The notes below the pieces were generated by a model. It was not told the origin of the DNA. It saw only the letters and a list, made by a program, of their open reading frames with translations, and did no database searches. A stretch of DNA of 64,000 bases from Capsicum annuum (Eukaryota > Streptophyta > Magnoliopsida > Solanales > Solanaceae): NCBI RefSeq assembly GCF_002878395.1, contig NC_061114.1, positions 144,309,167-144,373,166 on the forward strand, written 5' to 3'. The first letter of the stretch is position 1; every line of letters begins with the position of its first letter. The position numbers and the translations under genes are program-made. Shown here in pieces: positions 55,641 to 64,000 of the stretch.

Positions 55641-56655
55641 TATAAATTTCACCCCTAACATCGCATCCATCTTTTTGCCGAACTCATAGGGTGGTGGTAC
55701 AAATATTAAGGAATCTAGTTATAGAATTTGCATGGTAAACCACTCGGCCCTGAAGTGAGGTGTGTTTTTATATTGTATATCCGGTGTAAAATAAAGAAGT
55801 TTAATAAAATAAGCCTAGGTACCACTAATTTTTCAGCTCGAATAGTCTTTAATAAAATAATAATATTTACTTATTTTGAAAGTGGATTAAAAAATAGTTT
55901 GAGGCATTGGAAAGAAGAATAAAATACTTTATATTTGGTGGATATTGGGCCCCATAAATTTTAATTTCAAGGATAAGTGCTCATTGAAAGTGACCTTTGA
56001 TTAAACTTAGCTTGAAACTCAATTAATAAGAATACTTCCAACTTACCTTTGTGCTAGGGTTACTGTATTACATTTGTTAGTTTATAATGAAATCGCATAC
56101 TAAATTATTGATCCTCTAAATTATGATAGATAAGGTTTTTATACCTTTCCCATATATATTTTATTTAATGATGGAATAGGTCATTACATACATATGCTAT
56201 GTCATACTTTTTCCTACAATTTTGCATAATATATATTAAATATATTGACACTATGTGGAGTTCTATCATTTAGTTATGCAGATTTAGGTACACAAGTTTA
56301 TGAGCATGCATATTTTTATGCTCATCACTCCCTGCTATTGGTGAGTCCTTCCTACTTTCTACGATATTTGTCTAGATAGGTTTAGAATTTTCATTAGTTA
56401 TTGAGGTATACTTATGTTTTATTATTATTGACTAATTAGTCTATTTACATCAAAAGATTTTTCATGCTCTAATTAAGTATTTTACACTGTTTTTTCAATG
56501 CTCATGTCTTATTCCAGGTGGTTCACTTGAGCTTATAATGGCATCGAGTCTCGGTGATATGTATTTTCTAGGATCGGGACATATCAAATTTATATTAAAG
56601 AACTATATTCAAGTGTCCTACGAAATAGCTTAAACCATTTCTAGTAGAGTCATTT
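55641..56655. other. AT-rich stretch, nothing recognised
   Basis: There is no domain and no ORF longer than 64 codons. 56520-56590 (GGCATCGAGTCTCGG, GATCGGGACATATC) looks like the edge of an LTR but could not be matched within the window. Confidence 0.3.
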
Positions 56656-57388
56656 TGTTATATCTTATTTTGATGATGGTCAACTGACAATAATGGACCA
56701 GGTCTCTGGTATTCATGAATTCAGACAATTATCACTATTCTATGTATTTTTTTCTATTAGTGTAACAAACTATGAATGTAAGCTTGTAACTATCAAGAAA
56801 CTTGGCCCAATTGAATTTGTATGCTAATCATTATCCATTCTATAAATAGAAAAGAATGCTCCTTAATTTACAACTTTTGCTATTTGATTATTCAAAGAGA
56901 GAAATTAGCGAAAACTCAAATATTGCTCAAGTCTCAATATTTATGCACTTAAAGAGTGTGTGTGTTCTTGAGTCAAGTATTTGTATGTAATTGAATTACT
57001 CGTTTTATAAAAGTAACACATTTTTTTTTTGTTCTTGAGAGTGCTTTCGTAGAGTTACCTAAGTTTTCTATTTTTTAGAGTTAATTAATATAGGGGAGAG
57101 TTCCTTGTAAAGATTTCAAGGTGTGTTTGTAAAAGAGTTATTGCAAACTGGTGGAGTTCAGAGTTAAGTTCCCATTGATTCTATAAGAAAAACTTTGATT
57201 ATGGTAGATTGTTGAGTGCTTGTGAGGGAAAGTCATAGTTTTTTCTCCCTTGAGCAAGGAGGTTTCCACGTTAAATCTTTGTGTTTTTTAGTTTTAAGAA
57301 AAGTTTTTATTTCTCTACTTTACTGTTTGATTGCCTGTGACTTGATCTAAGGGACCTAGTCCCTAACACTGTGGTGTAACCCCCCACA
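56656..57388 (+). repeat. 5' LTR of the copia element (approximate ends)
   Basis: Proposed TGTTATATC start at 56656 and an end near CCACA at 57388, followed within ten bases by the primer site. The only LTR partner is off-window, so the ends cannot be verified; the alternative end TAACA at 57368 is possible. It contains a TATA box at 56841. Confidence 0.5.
56841..56848 (+). promoter_or_regulatory. TATA box in the copia LTR
   Basis: TATAAATA within ATTCTATAAATAGAAAAG, placed about 185 bases into the proposed LTR, as expected for the U3 promoter. Confidence 0.6.
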
Positions 57389-57398
57389 TTTCAATATT

Positions 57399-57410
57399 TG
57401 ATATCAGAGC
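57399..57410 (+). other. primer-binding site of the copia element
   Basis: TGATATCAGAGC, a tRNA-Met-type site with one change, shortly before the gag ATG. Confidence 0.75.
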
Positions 57411-57453
57411 AATGACACTCTCAAAGGTTCATACCTATAGTAATTTATTTATC

Positions 57454-58350
57454 ATGGATGCTTCACCTAATATAGAAGAAGGTTAATCTACCATTAGACC
57501 ATCTCACTTTAATGGGTAGTACTATAGGTGGAGGAAAACCAAGATGTATGACTTCATTATGGCTAAGGACATTGAGCTGATGGATGTAATAATTGATGGT
57601 CCTCATGTGCTTGTTAGAGAGGTCGAAGAAGGAGACATAACAAGGATAGTTTTCCAAACTAGGAAAGAGTTTGAGGATGAAGATCAATATAAAGTTGAGA
57701 AGAATTACATGGCCAAAAAACTACTAGTCTGTGGCATAGGACCCGATGAATACAACCAGATTTCTACTTTTGAAAATGCTAAGAAAATATGGGATTGCTT
57801 GAAGACTACTCATGAAGGAACCACAAATGTGAAGTATTCTAAAGTTTACATGCTGACTACTCAGTATAAAATATTCACCATAAAAGAAGGAGAGACAATT
57901 CAAGAAATACATATAAGAATAATTTCTATCACCAATAAGCTACACTACTTAAGAGAAATAATTCGTTTGTATAGGCAAGTAAGAAAAATTCTAGGTGTTC
58001 TTTATAATTCCTGGGAAAGAAAAGTGGATTCTGTTACTGAGGCAAAAAATGTAAAGACCTTCACAATGGATGAACTTATTAGTAATCTAAAGACTCATGA
58101 GCTTAAGAAGCAACAAGGACAAGATAAGAAGGAAACAAAAAGGAAAAAATCTATAGCACTGAAGGCTTCATAATCTAACTAAAGTGAAGAACACATTGAT
58201 CTTGAATATTTGTCAAAAAATATTGTTAGATCTATGAATAAAAGCGGTCAGTTTCAAGAAAGTAGAAGCAGCAGTAAAAGGGTGGCAATGTTGAAGTTTT
58301 TCACAATTGTGGAAGTCCTGTGCATTTCATTAAGTATTGTCTAATAAAAA
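57454..58350 (+). pseudogene. copia gag (UBN2 type)
   Basis: ATG 57454 starts MDASPNIEEG, then two stops, then PSHFNG and YYRWRKTKMYDFIMAKDIEL, an N-terminal gag block. 57544-58173 is open for 209 codons: FENAKKIWDCLKTTHEGTTN, YKIFTIKEGETIQEIHIRI, KILGVLYNSWERKVDSVTEA and TMDELISNLKTHELKKQQGQ are UBN2 family text. Past the stop the knuckle near 58300-58340 reads FHNCGSPVHFIKYC, with the first Cys replaced by Phe. It is the capsid and nucleocapsid part of the polyprotein. Confidence 0.85.
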
Positions 58351-59629
58351 CTAGATTATTTTGAATATCTCAAGACTGGAGGTGACAAAGGAAATAACAG
58401 GGACCAATTAACTGCAAAATCAAGAAAAAAGGCTACACCTGATTATGCAGTAAAGTAGGCCCTAGTAGTGTGGCGAGATTCCTCCAGTGAAGTGGTAATG
58501 TTGAGAAGGCTGAAGGTGTATATATTCTGGCTATGGAGGAGTGTGAAATTACCTATAATTCCTTATTTTCTCTCTTGGCAAACATTGAAGATGAAGAACA
58601 AAATGAGGTACCTCTTTCTAATATTAAGGAAAATTTAGATAACTACTCTGTTAGAAAGATAAAGAAGCTAGCAATGTGTTTAGTGATTCACTGTGTGAGC
58701 TAAATTTTAAGAAAAATATAGTAGAAAAGAAATCATAGAATTAGGAGCTTGAATTAATTGCTTTAACTGTCTATATATCTGAAATAGAGGAACGGATTGC
58801 TAAGTTAAAATTTGAAAATCTTAGCTTATTGAGTCAACTGGAGAATATAAATAATTCTAATGACAAAGGGAATAAAAAAGCTTCAAGGATTTAGTTTGAG
58901 ATTAAAGATAAATCTAGGAATTCTCAAAAGCACCTTATGACTTCCCTCTATAAGAATGAGGAGTTAAAAAGAGACTTGGTCTGTATAAGGGAAGAACTTA
59001 AGAAATTAGTAAAATTGACCACATCCTCTCAAATCCTTTCTAATTTAACTGGTCAGATTACCAATAATGGTAAAGGTCTTGGATATCAGTATCAAACCCA
59101 ATGATTTGGGTCTTAAGGGAAAGCTATTCATCGTTTTAGAAATAAGGTCCAAGAACCTCTACGTTCTTATTGAGGGAGAGATAAACACTTAAAGAAAAAT
59201 TAACAGTATTGGCTTGGAGCTACAATAAGTCATAGTGTATACATCTAATAGGAAAATTATTATCCTAAGGGCTTAATACCTTTGAAAATTTTGAAGAAGA
59301 GGAACTCTCTACCTAGACGGGCTAAGAAAGATTTGATCACACCTTTGTCTACCTATTGGGTACTCGAACTCAAGTGGATTACCAAATCTAACAATTGACT
59401 ATGTTTGTAGGTAGGTAGAGGAGAATGCAGTCAAAACTGGTTCATGTATAGTGGATGTTTGAAGCATATGTAAAGGAGGATTGACTGCTTTCTTTATATC
59501 AAGACACTTCAAAATGGAGTTGTTTCTTCTGGAAATGGTAAAAAGGGGTATATTCATGGTGTGTGAAAAATTAGAAGATATCTTGATCAAGCAATAGAAG
59601 ATGTGTACTATGTGTATTGCCTAAAGTAT
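58350..59629 (+). pseudogene. copia gag-pol linker and protease (left part)
   Basis: 58600-59060 contains degenerate coiled-coil-like text (KKLAMCLVIHCVS, ELKRDLVCIREELKKLVKL) with many stops. Near 59436-59470 WFMYSGCLKHM is the copia protease active site, where the normal catalytic Asp before Ser-Gly is Tyr. VVSSGNGKRGYIHGV and then YLDQAIEDVYYV follow and are cut by the solo LTR at 59630; the text resumes at 62285 with YQYSLLNVSQIFDKGNK. Confidence 0.7.
59625..59629. repeat. target-site duplication AGTAT (left) of the solo LTR
   Basis: AGTAT precedes TGTGACGCC. The same five bases occur at 62284-62288. Confidence 0.75.
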
Positions 59630-62284
59630 TGTGACGCCCCGAATCTGGTACCCAAATTGCCATACAGTGTTCATGACCCCGAAAGGCCATAAGCTAACCC
59701 ATGATTGATATCTATACCTAAATATTGCATAATATACTGTATAAATGCGAAAATAGTAGGCTGAAACATGCATAAGGTTCAAAACTGATAAACATCTGAT
59801 AAAACCATATCTGAATAATATGATACGATACACTATAGTCTAAAAACCTCTAAACATTCAGAATGAGGGGTTGATGGGACATGTCCCCAACTAAATCCAA
59901 ACTACTAAAATAATAAATTAATAAAATAATCATGCTATCCTCAAATGATGAGGACTCACTACAAGTCTAGATGCTGAACGTTCGATCTACTAAGGATACT
60001 TTGGAGATCGTGCTTCTGAACCTATGGTATAAAACACCATAGAGCAAATGCGTCAGAATGATTTTATGTACTGGTATGCAAGTGAGATAGACAGAATTCA
60101 AAGGGTTCAAATGTATGAACTATGCTAACTGACTGTATAACATAAACGTGAGAATACATGCGTGAATAAGTAACTATGACTGAATTCGTGATGGTACTGA
60201 CTACTGACTCTGATTACTGTTAACATAAGTCACTGATAACTAATATATATGATATTGAGCGACTATATCTTATAGTATAGGTTTTGATGGAACTAACTGA
60301 GTTCCATACTGTTCTGAGTTGTTTGTATCTGACAGTCCTGAAATTATAAAGAACTATCTGAGTTCTATTACTGAGACTGAGTCTGAAATTGTAAATATGG
60401 GAAGTAGTCATCTAATCAATATTCCCCACATAAAGTGATATAGCTAGATTGGGGTCCAATCTGTAACCCTAATTTGAAGGGTATCAATACCACGTCATTG
60501 GTAAAGATAAGCTGTGGGTGACCCTCATCTGACAGTGTCCCCAAAAGAGAATGGTGGGACTCTCATCTGACAGTTTTATCCACCTCATCAACCCTCATCT
60601 GTCAGTGTTGATGTCTCAAGCTAAAATGGCTACATAGTTCTGGAATGCAAGGATTGCTTCTAAGGATCACACGCTAAACTGCCAGTGTGTGTCCTGATCC
60701 TTGGGTTCCCTTGGTGCTAAATCCCACTCCCATCTGAATAGACACTAAATATGATCTACTGAACTGAACTGGACTGAGTTCATTGAGTTTCATTGACTAA
60801 CAAAATAGTACTGAGATTACTGAAGTACTGAGCTTTCTGAGATTACTAGGATTACTGAGTTTACTGAGTTTTCCTGAGTCATATGACTGATTGAATTCTA
60901 CTGAACATGGCTTGACTAAGGATATCATGAAAAATATGACACATTTCTGTAGGCACACAGCTAAATTATCGGGTATATGTACCCCCAGGACTCGATAGAA
61001 GGAAACTGACAAGGTATGATATTCTTGAATACACGACCAATATCAATAATCCATAATACAATAAGTTGGGGATTTCATGAAGTACATGGTTATCATAATC
61101 TTGTATATGGTTGGAATGCATATACTCAATGTCTTAATTTCATACTCTAACATCATGAGCATTCCAACAAGCATCTATATTGCACATCAATAGCATGAGA
61201 GTCACTTGAACGTAAGGGTAAACCATGAATCCTTCACTTAAGTCACAATTGAGTCATATTACATAATTTCTAGTCACTTAGGCATTTTTTCAAACACTTA
61301 GCGTGCATGACTTAGGGCATGGAATATTCATCAAATTAACATATCATAACCAACTAAAATTCATAGTTTTCAACTCACACGCTAACATATTTTCATAAAA
61401 ACACATAAAGATTCCAACTTGGGAATCATACAACAGTAACAACCATATGATCATAATTAACAATAGCATGAATATCATAATTCATAGTTTAAAACTTAAT
61501 TCTTGGGATTCATGGACGAAGGGAATCCATGAATATACACTATGCATACTTCAGAAAGGAAACCTTGAAGGTTTTTGGAGTTCTTGGATGGATTTCTTGA
61601 GATTGACCTTGATTCTCAAGGGCTAGGGTTTTTTTTCTTGGGAGAGAATGCTCTTGTTTTTGAGAAAAAAGAGTAAAATAATAGTTGTTAAAATGTTTTT
61701 ATGGATTAAATCCCGCACCTAGATGTCTTAAAACCTTGGGAAAAGACCAATTTATCCCTAGGAAAAATATTTAATTTTTGTTAAAATTTCTCGATTTGGT
61801 AGGTTGGCGCGACGCGACGCTATTACGTCATGTCACTGGAATTTTAAAACTGAGAAATTGGGAGATGGCATGACGCAGAGCTATCGCGTTTCCACTTTGT
61901 TTGCGACCTAGAAGTTTGGCGCGACACGGAGACATCGCGGAGATTCACTGAAAAAAGGACAATTGGGATTTAGGAGCCCTCTGCGATGCGGTGTAACACG
62001 GAGTCTTACTAGAAGCTGAAAAACATCATTTTGACTTATGGTATGATGCACCACTGGCTGAAATAACAGTGTTTTATGAATGAAACTTTAAATTGCCATA
62101 ACTTATTACCCGGTTATCAAATTTAGGTAAATTTGGTATCAATGGAAAGCTTATTCAATTTTCCACAAAACAAAAAGTGAAAATCTTGAAAATTCCACAT
62201 ATATAAAAGTGTATTCATCTTTAAAGCATGTATTTGACATCTTTGAGGTGAATTTAAGCTAGGTAGAAGTGCGAGGTATTACCA
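59630..62284 (-). mobile_element. solo LTR of the gypsy A family inside the copia element
   Basis: A lone LTR of about 2655 bases with no internal gypsy sequence. It starts TGTGACGCCCCGAA at 59630 and ends GGTATTACC(A), flanked by AGTAT. It aligns to LTR A: both carry CATGA(A)CCCGA then CATAAGCTAACCCA-type text near the start, CATCAACC plus TCTGACGG/TCTGTCAG blocks, and the shared module near the other end (62094-62152), followed in sense by a GC-rich core (61800-62010) with GGCGCGACGCGACGC. The orientation is the same as element A. Solo LTRs arise by recombination between the two LTRs of a full element. Confidence 0.85.
62094..62152 (-). promoter_or_regulatory. conserved LTR module, copy 4 (solo LTR)
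   Basis: The plus strand reads GCCATAACTTATTACCCGGT and then AATTTGGTATCAATGGAAAG, the same module as in LTRs A and B in the same element sense. The GC-rich core lies next to it at 61800-62010. Confidence 0.6.
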
Positions 62285-63110
62285 GTATAGTCTTCTAAAT
62301 GTTTCTCAAATCTTTGACAAAGGTAATAAGTTTAGATTCTTAGCTAATGGATGTGCCATTTCAAGATTGAATTCTAGAAAAGTTATTCTCAATGAAAAGA
62401 GTATCAAAAATATGCATGTGGCTGAGTTAGAGTCTATGGCTAATGGGAAATTAACTTGCTTAAGTGTTCAAAGTAAAGATGCTGATTTATGGTATATAAG
62501 GCTGGAATATATAAGTCCTCTTTGCTGAAAAAGTTAATTTCAAGGCTCCTGGTCAGTGGTATACCAAAGCTAAAATTTCTAGACAACAAGGTTTGTAATG
62601 CTTGTGTTAAGGGCAAACAAACTAGGTCTTTCTTTAAGCTGAAGAAGCAGGTGAGTACTTATAGACCCCTAGAGATGCTGCATATGAATCAAAGTAGAAA
62701 TGTTAAAGTCCAAAGTAGAGAAGAATGAAGTATGTGTTTGTGATTTTGGATGACTACTCAAGGTTCACCCGGATAATGTTATATAGAACAAAGGATGAAA
62801 CCTATGAGGTTTTGGTTAACTTTGCAAGGACAATTCAAATAATGATGAATTGTAAGATTTCTAAATTGAGATATGATCATGGAACTAATTTTGAGAACTT
62901 CCATGTTGTAGGATTCTTTGCTGAGCCATAACTTCTCTGCTCCAAGGGATCCTAAGAAAAATAGAGTTGTTGAAAGAAAGAGTAGAACACTTATAGAGAT
63001 TGCAAGAACCATGTTGATTGATAGTTCGATTCTAAAGAACTTTTGGGATGAAGCTGTAAATATTGCCTACTATGTAACAAATGGGTAATTGATTAGGTCA
63101 GACAAGAACC
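62285..63110 (+). pseudogene. copia GAG-pre-integrase and integrase
   Basis: 62285-62460 continues protease-linker text. 62489-62728 gives SSLLKKLISRLLVSGIPKL and NKVCNACVKGKQTRSFFKLK, the zinc-binding pre-integrase. After a frame change 62725-62931 reads VFVILDDYSRFTRIMLYRTK (first Asp) and LRYDHGTNFENFHVVGFF (second Asp). Near 62935-63000 FSAPRDPKKNRVVERKSRTL supplies the Glu. FWDEAVNIAYYVTN ends the core. The three acids are still present but lie in different frames, so no enzyme can be made. Confidence 0.85.
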
Positions 63111-64000
63111 CATCTTAGCTTTTGTTTAATAGAAATCCTAAACTTAATTACTTTAGATGTTTTGGGTGTAAATGCTTTGTTCCAAACAATGGGAAGAATG
63201 GACTAGGAAAGTTTCTCTAAAAGTGATGAAGTAGTATTTGTTGGCTATTACTCAACAAGAAAAGCCTATAGATTTTTCAAAAAAAAGAACTCTGTGTGTT
63301 GAAGAAAGTGTGCATGTGGTCTTTGATGATTTATGAAAGCTAATGAATCTAGGTGATGGTAAAGATTCAGAAATAAAAGAACTCATTCCTATACAAAAGG
63401 ATGACATTGATGAAGAAGATGATCAAGGACTAAATTATCCAGATGAGAATGATGAAAGACATGGTGATTCAAGATTACAGTCTCAGAACCCAGCTCTAGT
63501 TGAAGAACAAATAGAAGGGGCTAGTAAAAATTCACAAGGACTTTAGACCTGTGGAACTAATCTTAGAAGGTCAAACTAGAGGCACAAATCTTCTCACCCA
63601 TTGGAGAATCTAACTACACCTTTGGAATCTGGAGTTCAAACAAGATCTCAAGCCAAAAAAGTCAAGGCATTCTTAGTATTCCTATCCCAAATTAAGCCTA
63701 AGAATGTGAAGGATGCTATGAAAGATGTTGACTGGATCAATCTGATGCATGAGTAGCTTCAACAATTTTAATGAAGTAAATTCTAGCAGTTGGTCCCCAG
63801 ATCTGTTGATAGAACAATTATTGGGACTAAATGGGTGTATAGAAAAGTAGGATAAACAAGGAACTATCAATAAAAATAAATCAAGGATGGTTGTTCAAGG
63901 CTATAACCAGGAGAAAGGAATTGATTATGATGGGACATTTGACCCTGTAGCAAGGATAAAGGCTACATAGATTCTTATTGGTTTTACTACCAATATATGG
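63110..64000 (+). pseudogene. copia integrase C-terminus to RT start (cut by window)
   Basis: 63170-63340 is the conserved post-integrase segment (FRCFGCKCFVPNNGKN, VFVGYYSTRKAYRFF-like text in broken frames). 63343-63546 is an acidic linker (EDDQGLNYPDENDERHGDSR). RT begins near 63780: IGTKWVYRK, NKSRMVVQGYNQEKGIDYDG and TFDPVARIKAT, then a TAG and ILIGFTTN at the window edge. The catalytic YVDD lies outside. Confidence 0.8.

Larger units (their letters stand above)
56656..64000 (+). mobile_element. Ty1/copia element, truncated by window edge and interrupted by a solo LTR
   Basis: A plus-strand element: a 5' LTR (about 56656-57388), primer site, gag (57454-58330), protease region (about 59440), then after a 2.65 kb inserted LTR the GAG-pre-integrase, integrase (62700-63090) and the start of RT (63780-64000). 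Integrase before RT identifies copia. The RT continues beyond the window. Stops in gag, a changed protease active site and frameshifts in the integrase show that it is dead. Confidence 0.9.

Overview
The window is plant nuclear DNA, very probably from a Solanaceae genome and most likely pepper (Capsicum). That assignment is inference. It rests on chromovirus-type Ty3/gypsy elements with 2-2.8 kb LTRs, Athila/Tat debris, A-rich endogenous pararetroviruses (EPRVs), and DUF1985/Ulp1-like pseudogenes of a kind I recall as very abundant in pepper. I found no convincing intact host gene, no tRNA or rRNA gene and no CRISPR array. Almost every coding trace is a decayed mobile element or an integrated viral copy, and many are nested in one another.

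Layout. 1-5872: minus-strand gypsy element A, cut by the window edge, with a 2.8 kb LTR. 6022-13400: repeat-rich accessory DNA holding a 2.5 kb foldback palindrome with a 12-base loop (6240-8730), a second composite palindrome (9775-10900) and a glycine-repeat minisatellite ORF (12999-13331). 13498-16894: plus-strand DUF1985/Ulp1-like pseudogene with visible introns. 17259-30115: a second, minus-strand DUF1985/Ulp1-like pseudogene, convergent with the first and split inside its peptidase domain by complete gypsy element B (17767-27062, target duplication AACGT). Eight clusters of a short palindrome (ATCTGTTGCAACAGAT and variants) mark the 6-30.4 kb territory and sit in the introns and flanks of the Ulp1-like genes.

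30398-31616: 5'-truncated LTR of the A type. 31640-41700: plus-strand EPRV1, cut between reverse transcriptase and RNase H by an oppositely oriented, almost complete EPRV2 (about 32385-40560). EPRV2 reads, on the minus strand: tRNA-Met primer site, small ORF, coiled-coil region, coat-like protein with a duplicated zinc knuckle, movement protein, two tandem aspartic-protease-like domains, RT, RNase H, a 3' ORF, then a TATA box and poly(A) signal. All of its ORFs are broken.

41882-50052: minus-strand gypsy element C with one truncated LTR. 50700-52145: Athila/Tat integrase remnant, followed by about 3.4 kb of element-derived non-coding DNA that ends in an opposite-strand copy of the same 3' signature (55565-55640). 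56656-64000: plus-strand Ty1/copia element running off the window, interrupted in its protease region by an A-type solo LTR (59630-62284, target duplication AGTAT).

The genes do not form a working host pathway. The interest lies in insertion history and in structural signals: the palindromes, a module shared by LTRs of different families, the doubled protease of EPRV2, and the virus-in-virus nesting. Coordinates of degenerate domains are approximate, because frameshifts were followed by eye.
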